Shown here piece by piece: positions 1 through 8,721 of a stretch of 44,124 nucleotides of DNA. Both the position numbers and the translations under genes were made by a program. The notes beneath the pieces were generated by a model. The model did not search any database. It had not been told where the DNA came from and saw only the letters and a program-made list of their open reading frames with translations. The stretch is from Ferruginibacter sp. Lineage in GTDB: Bacteria > Bacteroidota > Bacteroidia > Chitinophagales > Chitinophagaceae. Each line of letters starts with the position of its first letter. Position 1 is the stretch's first letter. The stretch is taken from assembly GCA_025352625.1 (NCBI GenBank), contig JANXSR010000417.1, positions 1 through 44,124 on the forward strand. Direction: 5' to 3'.

Positions 1-264
1 TGGGCAAAAAATAAAGAAATTTCTTTTCTTACCGGTTTAAAAATTGTGGGCCTTGATGATGTGGGTGTTATACATAAAATAACCAACCTGATAAGCGGAG
101 AAATGAAATTCAATATTTCTGCCATGACAATTGAGGCAAAAGATGGAATATTTATGGGCAACCTGAAAATATTTGTTCACGATAAAGAAGAACTGGACCA
201 TTTGTGTAATCAATTATTAGCTTTACCTGGTATTGAAAAAGTAGAACGATATGACACAGAGTAA
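1..264 (+). CDS. RelA/SpoT-type (p)ppGpp synthetase/hydrolase, C-terminal ACT domain (5' truncated)
   Basis: The reading frame is open from base 1, so the gene begins outside the window and only the last 87 residues are visible. They form an ACT domain: LTGLKIVGLDDVGVIHKITN starts the first strand and helix, followed by ISAMTIEA and the closing GIEKVERYD. In Bacteroidota this pattern is typical of the C-terminal regulatory end of RSH stringent-response enzymes, where ACT lies after the hydrolase, synthetase and TGS domains. The GTG at 46 used by the ORF track is an internal codon. Other ACT-domain enzymes cannot be fully excluded because the catalytic part is missing. Confidence 0.75.
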   Translation, partial: WAKNKEISFLTGLKIVGLDDVGVIHKITNLISGEMKFNISAMTIEAKDGIFMGNLKIFVHDKEELDHLCNQLLALPGIEKVERYDTE

Positions 265-319
265 AAAAGATTCGTTTCTTTTTAAATTTGATTCCCACAA
301 AACATTTTTTAATAATTGA

Positions 320-351
320 TTTGAATGCTCATATTTAATATATCATATTTG
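320..351 (+). promoter_or_regulatory. Candidate promoter of the 378-767 gene
   Basis: A TTTG (320-323) is followed after 20 nt by CATATTTG (344-351), one mismatch from the Bacteroidota -7 consensus TAnnTTTG. The spacing fits the -33/-7 layout and transcription would start about 20 nt before the ATG at 378. Confidence 0.4.
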
Positions 352-377
352 TATTACAAACTTTAAAAACTATAATC

Positions 378-767
378 ATGAACGAATTAATTACAAGCCT
401 TACTGAAAAAGCTGGCATTACTGCAGAGCAGGCGCATAAAGCAGTTGAAACCATCAAAGATTTTGTAAAAGAAAAGTTTCCGATGATGGCCGGAGCTGTT
501 GACAATTTATTTGCATCCGCACCTGAAGCAACCGCCCCAAGTGCCGTTATTGATCCTACTGCACCAAAGGCTGCTGAAAGCCAAAGCATTTTGGATAAAA
601 TAAGTGATGTAATACCTGGCGAAAAAGGTCAGAAGGTAGAAGATTTTGCAAAGGATGCAGCTAATAAAGCAGAAGATTTAGCAAAAGATGCAGCCCACAA
701 AGCGGAAGAAGTTTTTGATAATGTAAAAGAAAAACTTAGCGGTTTCTTTAGCGGAGATAAAAAATAA
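378..767 (+). CDS. Small helical protein with LEA-like 11-residue repeats
   Basis: The protein has 129 residues, no signal peptide and no membrane segment. Residues 1-45 form an acidic helical N-terminus (MNELITSLTEKAGITAEQ). An Ala/Pro-rich linker follows at about 48-68. The C-terminal third contains AKDAANKAEDL followed by AKDAAHKAEEV, an 11-residue tandem repeat visible in the DNA as a 33-bp repeat, then VKEKLSGFFSG. Eleven-residue Ala/Lys/Asp/Glu repeats are the hallmark of group-3 LEA and YtxH-like stress proteins, so a desiccation or general-stress role is possible, but the family was not recognised with certainty. The gene appears monocistronic: it has its own candidate promoter and ends in a strong hairpin terminator. 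Confidence 0.75.
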   Translation: MNELITSLTEKAGITAEQAHKAVETIKDFVKEKFPMMAGAVDNLFASAPEATAPSAVIDPTAPKAAESQSILDKISDVIPGEKGQKVEDFAKDAANKAEDLAKDAAHKAEEVFDNVKEKLSGFFSGDKK

Positions 768-803
768 TGAAATTCAGTTGTGGTTGAAATTACTCATTGC
801 AAA

Positions 804-831
804 AACAGTTACTTCGGTAGCTGTTTTTTTT
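804..831 (+). terminator. Intrinsic terminator, probably bidirectional
   Basis: The stem AACAGTTAC / GTAGCTGTT (one G-T wobble) closes a TTCG tetraloop and is followed by an uninterrupted T run. The A run in front of it gives five T on the other strand, so it can also end the minus-strand acyl-CoA dehydrogenase transcript. Confidence 0.85.
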
Positions 832-879
832 AAAATGTAATCATTAATTGTAGTTAAGTATCTTAAAAAACATTTTCAT

Positions 880-2019
880 TTAACGAATCACTTCCCTGCT
901 TATCACAAGTTTTTGCACCTCACTGGTACCTTCACCGATGGTGCATAGTTTACTATCCCTGTAAAATTTCTCTACAGGAAAATCTTTACTGTAACCATTG
1001 CCACCAAATATTTGTACTGCCTCTGTACTTGCTTTAACAGCGGTTTCACTGGCATAATATTTCGCCATAGCTGCTTCCTTTGTCATTGGTAATCCTTTCA
1101 TTTTAAGATCGCATGCCTGATGAATGAGTAATTCACTTGCAGTAATTTCGGTAGCAATATCCGCAAGCTTAAAACTTATTCCCTGAAAATTACCGATCGG
1201 CTGATCAAACTGCTGACGTTCCTTAGCGTATTTTACTGATGCATCATATGCTCCTTTTGCAATACCTACACTCAATGCGGCTATCGATATTCTTCCACCA
1301 TCCAATACTTTCATAGATTGTTTAAATCCTGCGCCAATTTCTCCAATCCTATTGGCATCTGGTATTGTGCAATTATCAAAAATCATTTCTGCTGTTTCAC
1401 TTGCCCGCATTCCTAACTTGTTCTCTTTTTTGCCTGCACCAAAACCTGCTGTACCACGTTCAACGATAAACGCAGTTGAATTATCTTTAGTACGTGGTTC
1501 TCCTGTGCGGCAAATCACTACTGCAACATCTCCGGATTTGCCATGCGTTATCCAACATTTTGTGCCGTTCAATACCCATTCATCTCCATGCTTAACAGCA
1601 GTTGTTTTCATATTACCTGCATCACTGCCGGTATTGGGTTCGGTTAATCCCCATGCACCCAGCCACTCGCAGGTAGCTAACTTTGGCAAATATTTTTTCT
1701 TTTGTGTTTCATTGCCAAAGGCCAATATATGCCCTGTACATAATGAATTATGAGCCGCAACCGATAGCCCAACAGAACCACAAACACGGGCAATTTCCTG
1801 GATAATTACATTGTATTCAAAATAGCCAAGACCTGCGCCGCCATAGTCTTCGGGGACCAGCACACCCATCATACCCAGCTTACCCAATTCCTTAAAAATA
1901 TGTAGGGGGAACTCCTGTGTTTCATCCCACTCCATTACATGGGGCCTAATAAATTTATCGGCAAAATCCCTTGCGGAATTGGCCACTTGTAATGTTAACT
2001 CTGATTGTTGAAAGTTCAT
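880..2019 (-). CDS. Acyl-CoA dehydrogenase (short/branched-chain type)
   Basis: This 379-residue protein has the normal length of the family. It would catalyse FAD-dependent alpha,beta-dehydrogenation of acyl-CoA, feeding electrons to ETF. Visible signatures are the flavin and substrate loop WGLTEPNTGSDAGNM, the middle beta-domain with WVLNGTKCWITHG, and the C-terminal helical domain with RQQFDQPIGNFQ and QIFGGNGYSKDFPVEKFYRD. The catalytic glutamate lies in GEGTSE (E363), the position used by butyryl-, short-chain and medium-chain enzymes; isovaleryl-CoA dehydrogenases keep theirs elsewhere. The gene stands alone and has a TetR-type palindrome just upstream, as expected for an acyl-CoA-responsive fatty-acid or branched-chain amino-acid degradation gene. 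The exact chain length cannot be read from the sequence. Confidence 0.93.
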   Translation of the reverse strand: MNFQQSELTLQVANSARDFADKFIRPHVMEWDETQEFPLHIFKELGKLGMMGVLVPEDYGGAGLGYFEYNVIIQEIARVCGSVGLSVAAHNSLCTGHILAFGNETQKKKYLPKLATCEWLGAWGLTEPNTGSDAGNMKTTAVKHGDEWVLNGTKCWITHGKSGDVAVVICRTGEPRTKDNSTAFIVERGTAGFGAGKKENKLGMRASETAEMIFDNCTIPDANRIGEIGAGFKQSMKVLDGGRISIAALSVGIAKGAYDASVKYAKERQQFDQPIGNFQGISFKLADIATEITASELLIHQACDLKMKGLPMTKEAAMAKYYASETAVKASTEAVQIFGGNGYSKDFPVEKFYRDSKLCTIGEGTSEVQKLVISREVIR

Positions 2020-2059
2020 ACCCTTAAAAGATTGTATTGCAAATTAATCCTTTTTAAAA

Positions 2060-2077
2060 TACTAACAGACGTTAGTA
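2060..2077. promoter_or_regulatory. TetR-type operator palindrome upstream of acyl-CoA dehydrogenase
   Basis: TACTAACAGACGTTAGTA is a perfect 7+7 inverted repeat with a 4-nt centre, 41-58 bp upstream of the dehydrogenase ATG. A TTAATTTG (minus strand, 2040-2047) close to the -7 consensus lies just downstream, so the palindrome would cover the -33 region. Its core resembles sites of TetR regulators of fatty-acid or phenylacetate genes (CNAACGNNCGTTNG type). No TetR gene is in the window. Confidence 0.55.
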
Positions 2078-2083
2078 AACGCT

Positions 2084-3043
2084 TTAATTAACTTTTAAAT
2101 AAGGGCCTATTTTATTGAAAACATCTTCTGTAACCAACATGATCTTTTTAATATCATCTACCAAAATATACATACCATGTTGAACCCGATATTGCACAAT
2201 AGCATTGGCTAATGCATAACGCAGGTAAGGATGAGCTTTCATCTCATCTACTGTAGCGGTATTAATATTTATTTGATGTACAGAATTATTATGTATAGAA
2301 AAACGGGGTTTAATTTTTTGAAAGGTAGAATCTGGCAAACCGTAAGTTTCGCTTATTTGTTCCACTTTGTAAAAGCCTCCAAGTTTATCTCTAAAACTAA
2401 GTATTCGTTGAGACAGTTTACTACCTATACCCGGCAAGGCAATTAGTATTGTTGTATCGGCTGTATTTATATCAATAACAGCAGGTGCAAATTTTTCCTT
2501 TTCATAGGGCTTAGTTTCATGCAATTTTATTTCGGTGCCGTTTATGTTATTTGTATTTTGTATTTGTACAAAAGGAATAAATCTTTGCACCTCATCTTCA
2601 TGCAATCCCCATATTTTTCCAATATCAGCAGGTTTATAAAACCGGCCTCCTTTTGCAATGTAATTTTGAATGGTTTTTACTGTTTTATCTTTAACGCCCA
2701 GTCTCTTCCATCCGGCATCATCTAAAGTATTAGGATCAAAATAAAACAGCTCTCCTTTTATTTGTTTTAAGTAACCCCTCTTTTCATCTGGCTCCCTGTA
2801 ATTTTGAAAATTATCATCACTGTAATTTCGTTTGGCATATTTATCAGTAGTATCAAATTGTTTTGCTGAAAGCATTTCAATCTGCTTTTTAAATGGAGTA
2901 ACATCAACTGGTTTTTGACGAATAAAAAAAGGGAATAAGAAAGGAAGTATTACTAAAATGATAATCAAAATTAGCAATACTATAATCCCTGTACGTTCCT
3001 TTTTAGTAAAATTAAAATAGTCTGAAATAAAACGTTTCCACAT
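2084..3043 (-). CDS. Membrane-anchored ComEA-like helix-hairpin-helix protein
   Basis: A 319-residue protein with one transmembrane helix near the N-terminus (about residues 17-42, GIIVLLILIIILVILPFLF). The rest is presumably extracytoplasmic and contains at least three HhH units of the ComEA type: DDAGWKRLGVKDKTVKTIQNYI, then DINTADTTILIALPGIGSKLSQRI, then NINTATVDEMKAHPYLRYALA. The second unit has a canonical LPGIG hairpin; the third is degenerate. ComEA binds incoming DNA in natural transformation, but stand-alone Bacteroidota proteins of this build are mostly uncharacterised. I use the ATG giving MWKRFISDYF; the ORF track adds ten residues from an upstream ATG (3073). The gene ends just before the TetR-type operator of the next gene. 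Confidence 0.8.
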   Translation of the reverse strand: MWKRFISDYFNFTKKERTGIIVLLILIIILVILPFLFPFFIRQKPVDVTPFKKQIEMLSAKQFDTTDKYAKRNYSDDNFQNYREPDEKRGYLKQIKGELFYFDPNTLDDAGWKRLGVKDKTVKTIQNYIAKGGRFYKPADIGKIWGLHEDEVQRFIPFVQIQNTNNINGTEIKLHETKPYEKEKFAPAVIDINTADTTILIALPGIGSKLSQRILSFRDKLGGFYKVEQISETYGLPDSTFQKIKPRFSIHNNSVHQININTATVDEMKAHPYLRYALANAIVQYRVQHGMYILVDDIKKIMLVTEDVFNKIGPYLKVN

Positions 3044-3112
3044 ATGGCTGTGATTAATCGTTAAAAATAACAATCAATAAACAGCATTGCAATACCCTAA
3101 AGTGTTAATAAT

Positions 3113-3892
3113 TCAATTAAAAAACAAGTTTAAGCCATCATAAGCCAATTGTATACCGGCAGGTAATTCTTTATTAACGGCAGCATGTTTACCCAGTTGA
3201 TGACTAACATGAGTAAAATAAGCCTTTGGTACATTTAATTCTTGTACTAATTCTATAGCTTCATCAAGAGTAAAATGCGAAATATGAGCCGCATGCCGAA
3301 GCGCATTTACGACCATTACTTCGCTCCCTTTTATTTTTTCTTTTTCAGCAGGTTCAATACGGTTAGCATCTGTAATGTATGTAAACTTACCAAACCGGTA
3401 AGCCATCACAGGCATTTTTAAATGCCAGACTAAAATAGGCACCACCGGAATATCTCCAATTGAAAATGGTTCCAGGGTAATAGTATTTAAATTAATATCC
3501 GGAATACCTGGATATTTTTTATCTGAAAATATATAAGCAAATTCTCTTTTTACAGCTTCTTCGGTCAAGGTATTGGCATATACTTTCATTGCCTTTCTGG
3601 AGAAATATGAAAATGCTTTTACATCATCCAAACCAGCGATATGATCTTTATGAGGATGGGTAAATAATACGGCATCTAACTGCCTTATATTTTCTCTTAA
3701 CATTTGATAACGAAAATCGGGAGTGGTATCAACAACAAAGGAAGTTGCAGCACTTTGTACCAAAATACTACTTCGTAAACGCTTATCTTTTTTGTCGGTA
3801 GATGAACATACTTCACAACCACAGGCTATCATAGGAACACCAGAACTGGTTCCGGTACCAAGAAACGTTATTTTTAGAGGGGGACACTGCAC
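3113..3892 (-). CDS. MBL-fold metallo-hydrolase (PhnP-like)
   Basis: A 259-residue single-domain metallo-beta-lactamase fold protein. The N-terminal strand ITFLGTGTSSGVPMIAC, the CGCEVC cysteine cluster (about residues 24-29) and the metal motif THPHKDHIAGLDD (H79, H81, D83, H84) are all present, and FTHVSHQLGKH near the C-terminus supplies further ligands. The early GTGTSSG and cysteine cluster recall PhnP-type phosphodiesterases acting on cyclic phosphates, but no phn genes are nearby, so the substrate is unknown. It starts 22 bp after the stop of the 102-residue protein gene and is probably co-transcribed with it. Confidence 0.88.
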   Translation of the reverse strand: MQCPPLKITFLGTGTSSGVPMIACGCEVCSSTDKKDKRLRSSILVQSAATSFVVDTTPDFRYQMLRENIRQLDAVLFTHPHKDHIAGLDDVKAFSYFSRKAMKVYANTLTEEAVKREFAYIFSDKKYPGIPDINLNTITLEPFSIGDIPVVPILVWHLKMPVMAYRFGKFTYITDANRIEPAEKEKIKGSEVMVVNALRHAAHISHFTLDEAIELVQELNVPKAYFTHVSHQLGKHAAVNKELPAGIQLAYDGLNLFFN

Positions 3893-3914
3893 TTAGTAAA
3901 AATAAGCAAAACTA

Positions 3915-4223
3915 TCAAGCATGTTCAAATGGTAAATTCAACTGGCTTTGTTTGTCATTTCCAATAGCCATCACTTCATCAAATAATTTCTGGCTATCGT
4001 GTGTTAAAGCATCAAAATTAATTTCCAGCTGAGGCATTAGGTCTATCAAAGTATTTATTTTCCCTTCTGTTTGAAAAAACTTATTAAGCACCACTACTTT
4101 TTTAGCTTGCAAAATACAATACCCACTTTGAAAATTTCCTCTTTCATATCGGATCACATAACCGCTCTCCTCTATTATTTTTTCTATTTTATCTAAAGTA
4201 GTTTGTGTGAATTTTATAGCCAT
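3915..4223 (-). CDS. Conserved small protein of unknown function
   Basis: A soluble 102-residue protein, not recognised beyond a likely Bacteroidota-specific family. It opens with the helix TTLDKIEKIIEESGYVIRYE, has a central strand pair GNFQSGYCILQAKKVVVLNKFF and an acidic helical C-terminus. No cysteine pair, metal site or membrane segment is visible. It is the first gene of a two-gene unit with the MBL hydrolase (22-bp gap), preceded by a perfect -7 box, which makes it a candidate partner of that hydrolase. Confidence 0.8.
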   Translation of the reverse strand: MAIKFTQTTLDKIEKIIEESGYVIRYERGNFQSGYCILQAKKVVVLNKFFQTEGKINTLIDLMPQLEINFDALTHDSQKLFDEVMAIGNDKQSQLNLPFEHA

Positions 4224-4259
4224 AATTAGTAAGACTTCAACTGCCTGAATTGATTATTG

Positions 4260-4267
4260 CAAATTTA
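4260..4267 (-). promoter_or_regulatory. -7 promoter box TAAATTTG
   Basis: A perfect TAnnTTTG on the minus strand, 36 nt before the ATG of the 102-residue protein gene. No clear TTTG -33 element at the right distance. Confidence 0.5.
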
Positions 4268-4332
4268 CACTAGCCCATTAGTAAGCGCTTTTCTACTTAT
4301 CCACAAAAGTTTATAACTAAATAGCACCAAGC

Positions 4333-5889
4333 TTATTTATTCGTCATCCTTATTATAGGTACAATCATTTCTTCCAGACTTACCCCGCCATGTTGAAATG
4401 TATTTCTGTAATAATTCACAAAATGATTGTAGTTATTGGGATAACATAAAAAAATATCTCCCTTTGCGAAAATAAAAGATGAGTTTACATTTGGCACAGG
4501 CAACCCTGCTTCTCTGGGATCTCTAAATACCAATACATCTTTAGCATCATAATTTAAATTTCTGCCATGCTTATAACGTAAATTGGCAGTTGTTTGTTTA
4601 TCGCCGATAACTTTGGCCGGCGTTTTTACCCTAACTGTTCCATGGTCTGTACCAACTATAACAGTCACATTTTTATCAGCAATTTTTTTCAACGCCTGGT
4701 GCAAAGGCGAATGTATAAACCAACTTTCAGTAATGCTTCTATAACTTGTTTCATCACCTGCCAGCTCCTTTAATACCTCCATTTCTGTGCGTGCATGGCT
4801 CAACATATCAATAAAATTATAGACAATAATATTGATGTCATTTTGCATCATATTATGCATGTTCTCTACCATTTTTTGTCCATCGTGATTATTGGTAATT
4901 TTTGTGTAAGAATATTTTATATCTCCCTTACCTAAACGTTTTAACTGGCCTTTAAAAAATTCTTCCTCATACATATTTTTTCCGCCTTCTTCATCATCAT
5001 TTTTCCATTGGGCGTTAAATTGTTTTTCAATATCAATGGGTAACATTCCCGCAAAAATTGCATTGCGTGCATACTGGGTGGCAGTGGGCAATATGGAATA
5101 AAAAGTATCTTCCTCCTGAATGCGAAAGCTTTCTGCAAAAATTGGCTGAATGGTTTTCCATTGGTCAAACCGCAAATTATCAATTAGCACAAAAAACAAC
5201 GGTTTACCTTTTTCAAGATGAGGCAGTACTTTATACTTCATTAAGTTATGGCTCATTATAGGGGCATCTGTACATTTAGGTTGTACCCATGATGCATAAT
5301 TTCGTGAAATAAATTTAAAAAATTCAGTATTGGCTTCTGCCTTTTGCGATTGAAAAACTTCCTGCATTTCGGGGCTATCGCTCTTTTTCATTTCAAGTTC
5401 CCAATACACCAGTTTTTTATAAATTTCCATCCAACCTTTATAATCTGGACTGTCGTTTAATGCCATAAATAAACTGCGAAATTCCTGTTGGTAGGCAGAT
5501 GTTGTTTTTTCTGCAACCAACCGCTTATTATCAATCAATTTTTTTAAACTCAACCACACCTGGTTTGGATTTACCGGCTTTATTAAATAGTCGCTTATTT
5601 GGCTCCCAATGGCTTCATCCATTAAGTTTTCCGCTTCATTTTTGGTAATGAGCACTACCGGCAAATTACTGTTAACTTCTTTAATTTGCTGAAGTGTTTG
5701 CAACCCGGTAATACCAGGCATGCTTTCATCCAGCAACACCACATCAACAATATTTTCCTTTACAAACTCCACGGCATCAAATCCATTGGTTTTAGTATTT
5801 ACTTCGTAACCCTTGTTTTCTAAAAACATAATCTGTGAGTTAAGGCTGTCAATTTCATCATCTACCCAAAGAATTTTTGCTATACTCAT
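4333..5889 (-). CDS. porX: PorX-type response regulator with PglZ domain
   Basis: A 518-residue two-domain protein. Residues 1-120 are a CheY-like receiver with acidic pocket D10/D11, phospho-acceptor D54 (VVLLDESMPG), T82 and K104 (LIKPVNP). The C-terminal part from about residue 200 is a PglZ (alkaline-phosphatase superfamily) domain with MYEEEFFKGQLKRLG, NIIVYNFIDMLSHAR and VIVGTDHGTVRVKTP, which hold the metal-binding aspartates and histidines. This architecture and length match PorX, the regulator that with PorY and SigP controls type IX secretion in Porphyromonas, and whose PglZ domain is a metal-dependent phosphodiesterase. PorY is not in the window. The gene stands alone and is divergent from the HD-domain gene. 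Confidence 0.92.
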   Translation of the reverse strand: MSIAKILWVDDEIDSLNSQIMFLENKGYEVNTKTNGFDAVEFVKENIVDVVLLDESMPGITGLQTLQQIKEVNSNLPVVLITKNEAENLMDEAIGSQISDYLIKPVNPNQVWLSLKKLIDNKRLVAEKTTSAYQQEFRSLFMALNDSPDYKGWMEIYKKLVYWELEMKKSDSPEMQEVFQSQKAEANTEFFKFISRNYASWVQPKCTDAPIMSHNLMKYKVLPHLEKGKPLFFVLIDNLRFDQWKTIQPIFAESFRIQEEDTFYSILPTATQYARNAIFAGMLPIDIEKQFNAQWKNDDEEGGKNMYEEEFFKGQLKRLGKGDIKYSYTKITNNHDGQKMVENMHNMMQNDINIIVYNFIDMLSHARTEMEVLKELAGDETSYRSITESWFIHSPLHQALKKIADKNVTVIVGTDHGTVRVKTPAKVIGDKQTTANLRYKHGRNLNYDAKDVLVFRDPREAGLPVPNVNSSFIFAKGDIFLCYPNNYNHFVNYYRNTFQHGGVSLEEMIVPIIRMTNK

Positions 5890-6112
5890 AATGGCTGTTT
5901 TTTTTGTTACCGGTTTTAAAATTTGTTATTATTTATTATAGAACCCTTATTGTGTATTTAATAATCTGGAAGGCTTTTATCTTTCGATTTAAACAAAAAG
6001 ACTTCATTTATCAAGCCAATAAAATTTGTGAAGTAGAATTTATCTATATGCGGTTATAATATTAAAACAATAAGGTATGTAGCAAATATAATGGATTCAA
6101 ATTTCAGATTTG

Positions 6113-6120
6113 TAGCTTTG
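6113..6120 (+). promoter_or_regulatory. -7 promoter box TAGCTTTG
   Basis: A perfect TAnnTTTG in the porX/HD divergent intergenic region, 54 nt before the HD-gene ATG. No clear -33 TTTG. Confidence 0.5.
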
Positions 6121-6174
6121 TGCTGCATCTAAAATAAGTTTTAACAAAATACTACCAATCATCCCAAATAATAA

Positions 6175-7356
6175 ATGCAGCTTAAAAAAATAATCAACGA
6201 TCCAGTATATGGCTTTATAACCATCGATGATGAACTCATTTTTAAAATCATTGCTCACCCTCATTACCAGCGCCTGCGACGCATTCATCAAATGGCCATG
6301 GCACACCTTGTTTATCCCGGGGCGGTGCATACAAGACTACACCATTCATTAGGCGCTTATCATTTGATGTGCAATGCTATTAACGAATTAAAAAACAAAG
6401 GCACTGTTATTACAAGAGATGAAGAGCAGGGTGCCAAGGTTGCTATTTTATTGCACGATATTGGCCACGGGCCTTTTAGTCATGCTTTGGAAAATGTCCT
6501 AATTGAAGGTATGCATCACGAAGCCATTTCTTTATTGTTGATGCAAGACCTTAATAAACAATTTAATGGACAGCTACAGACAGCAGTCGATATTTTTACC
6601 AATGTGCATCCAAAAAAATATTTGCACCAACTAATAAGCGGACAACTGGATGTAGACCGAATGGATTATTTAACAAGAGACAGTTTTTTTAGCGGCGTAA
6701 GCGAAGGTGTTATAGGTTATGACAGGATAATCAAAATGCTCATTGTTAAGGATGGGGAGTTAATGGTGGAGGAAAAAGGTATTTATTCCATCGAAAAATT
6801 TTTAGTGGCAAGGCGCTTAATGTACTGGCAGGTTTATTTACATAAAACAGTGCTATGTGCTGAACAAATGTTGAAACGCATTATAAAAAGAGCTAAATAC
6901 ATCAAAGCTTTTACTAAAACACCTCTCAATAAATTCATTAATGAGCCAATTGAAACTGTTACGTTAGAGGAGTTTTGCCTATTGGATGATTTTGATGTGG
7001 TATCGGCAATAAAAGAATGGTGTACACACGATGATAAAGTATTATCAATTTTATGCGAAGGAATTATTAACCGTAATTTATTTAAAATAAAATTTTTTGG
7101 TGATCCTATTGTTAAGGCTTTGTTCGATGAAAAACTGGCTGATGTTATGCATCGGTTAAATATTACTACAGAAGATGCAAGCTGGTTAGTCTTTACCGGT
7201 GAAGCTGCCAGCAACACGTATAATTTTGAAGATGAACATATTCATATTTTATTTAAGGATGGCACTGTAAAAGATATTTCTGAAGTTGATAATGCCCTCA
7301 TTAATCAAAACATGAAAAGCAAGGTTAAAAAATATTACATTTGTTACTCAAGATAG
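6175..7356 (+). CDS. HD-superfamily phosphohydrolase
   Basis: A 393-residue protein of the dGTPase/SAMHD1-like HD family (COG1078 type). The metal motif is complete: H56/H57 in RLHHSLGAYHL, H94-D95 in ILLHDIGHGPFSH, and a later aspartate in LDVDRMDYLTRDS. The start NDPVYGFITIDDELIFKIIAHPHYQRLRRI is diagnostic of this subfamily. Members hydrolyse (d)NTPs or related phosphate esters, but the cellular substrate is unknown in Bacteroidota. It lies 65 bp upstream of lpxD on the same strand, an arrangement I believe is common in this phylum, and may head the lipid A transcription unit. Confidence 0.88.
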   Translation: MQLKKIINDPVYGFITIDDELIFKIIAHPHYQRLRRIHQMAMAHLVYPGAVHTRLHHSLGAYHLMCNAINELKNKGTVITRDEEQGAKVAILLHDIGHGPFSHALENVLIEGMHHEAISLLLMQDLNKQFNGQLQTAVDIFTNVHPKKYLHQLISGQLDVDRMDYLTRDSFFSGVSEGVIGYDRIIKMLIVKDGELMVEEKGIYSIEKFLVARRLMYWQVYLHKTVLCAEQMLKRIIKRAKYIKAFTKTPLNKFINEPIETVTLEEFCLLDDFDVVSAIKEWCTHDDKVLSILCEGIINRNLFKIKFFGDPIVKALFDEKLADVMHRLNITTEDASWLVFTGEAASNTYNFEDEHIHILFKDGTVKDISEVDNALINQNMKSKVKKYYICYSR

Positions 7357-7421
7357 ATAAACGCTTTTTATTTTATGACCGTAAATTAAAAAGTCACCCC
7401 TCAAAAGCTTAGCTAAAAAAT

Positions 7422-8477
7422 ATGCAATTTACCGCAGCACAAATAGCCTTAATGATCAATGGCAAAGTAGAGGGTAATAGTGAAATAGCCGTGGGTGCTT
7501 TCGGTAAAATTGAAGAGGCCAATGCGGGCGAGTTAGCATTTTTAGCCAACCCAAAATATGAAGATTATTTATACAGCACAAATGCTTCTATAATTATTGT
7601 TAATGAAACCCTGGAATTAAAACATCCCATTTTAGCTACACTTATAAGAGTGCCTGATGCATATACTGCATTTGCCGAACTGCTTGACAAATACCAGCAG
7701 ATACGCAATCAACAACTAACCGGCATTCAACAACCGGCTTATGTTGATGCTACTGCAAAAATTGGCAACAATGTATTTATTGGGGCCTTCGCTTATATTG
7801 GAGAAAAAGCCATTATTGCAGATGGGTCTAAAATCTATCCCTCAGTATACATAGGCAACAATGTAGTTTTGGGAGAAAACTCCATTATTTATCCTGGTGT
7901 TAAAATTTATCACCACTGCATTATTGGTAAAAATGTCGTGATTCATGCAGGTACTGTTATAGGTGGAGATGGCTTTGGGTTTGCCCCTCAGCCGGATGGT
8001 ACTTTTATAAAGGTTCCGCAAATTGGCAATGTAATTATTGAAGACAATGTAGAGATTGGCTCTAACGCCACCATTGACAGAGCTACTATTGGAAGTACAT
8101 TAATAAAAGCAGGTGCTAAACTGGATAATCTTTTACAAATTGCACACAATGTAGAAATAGGTAATAATGCAGTAATTGCTGCTCAGGCTGGTATTAGTGG
8201 CAGCACTAAAATCGGTAATAATGTTATGATTGGTGGGCAAGTAGGGATTGTAGGACATCTTCAAATTGCTGATGGAAGCAAAATTAATGCGCAAAGCGGA
8301 GTAAGTAAGTCTATAAAAAAAACAAATACAGCAGTTACCGGATCCCCAGCCTATGAATACACTGCTGCACTTCGCAGTCAGGCAATGGTAAGAAGCCTGC
8401 CGGAAATGGAAAAAAGAATAACGGAACTGGAAAAATTGGTGAAAGAGTTGTTAATGTCGAAGTTGAAAGAAGTTTAG
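7422..8477 (+). CDS. lpxD: UDP-3-O-(3-hydroxyacyl)glucosamine N-acyltransferase LpxD
   Basis: A 351-residue protein with the LpxD layout: an N-terminal uridine-binding domain (residues 1-100, GELAFLANPKYEDYLYST), a left-handed beta-helix of hexapeptide repeats (about 105-305) and a C-terminal helix ending MEKRITELEKLVKELL. The catalytic histidine lies in LLQIAHNVEIG (H242), equivalent to H239 of E. coli. GGDGFGFAPQPDG and SNATIDRATIGST are further signatures. It transfers a 3-hydroxyacyl chain from ACP to the 2-amino group in lipid A synthesis at the cytoplasmic membrane. LpxC-FabZ and LpxA follow downstream. Confidence 0.96.
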   Translation: MQFTAAQIALMINGKVEGNSEIAVGAFGKIEEANAGELAFLANPKYEDYLYSTNASIIIVNETLELKHPILATLIRVPDAYTAFAELLDKYQQIRNQQLTGIQQPAYVDATAKIGNNVFIGAFAYIGEKAIIADGSKIYPSVYIGNNVVLGENSIIYPGVKIYHHCIIGKNVVIHAGTVIGGDGFGFAPQPDGTFIKVPQIGNVIIEDNVEIGSNATIDRATIGSTLIKAGAKLDNLLQIAHNVEIGNNAVIAAQAGISGSTKIGNNVMIGGQVGIVGHLQIADGSKINAQSGVSKSIKKTNTAVTGSPAYEYTAALRSQAMVRSLPEMEKRITELEKLVKELLMSKLKEV

Positions 8478-8690
8478 TTTAATTAATTATTTCTTTTACT
8501 TCCCTTTATTATCTATACAGGTTTAGATAACATTCCCTTGAATAAATCCACAATGGTAATTACATACAGCTTATTGACTAAGAATACTCAAATAAAAAAT
8601 AAACCTACCCACTCCAACTAATTTCCTCTTTTTAAAAATGTTTAAACGCTGTCTGGAGGATATAGCATTATATGATGCCGAAAAATAAAA

Positions 8691-8698
8691 TACCTTTG
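8691..8698 (+). promoter_or_regulatory. -7 promoter box TACCTTTG upstream of lpxC-fabZ
   Basis: A perfect TAnnTTTG in the 244-bp lpxD-lpxC gap, 23 nt before the ATG, suggesting a separate start for lpxC-fabZ. The rest of the gap shows no gene or clear hairpin. Confidence 0.55.
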
Positions 8699-8721
8699 CC
8701 TCTATTTATAAAAAAACAAGC

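Noticed and set aside
1352-1753. 133-residue ORF on the strand opposite to acyl-CoA dehydrogenase
   Set aside because: Shadow ORF within a clearly conserved gene. Similar long shadows at 6834-7217, 13987-14433, 10268-10711 and 35848-36228 were rejected for the same reason.
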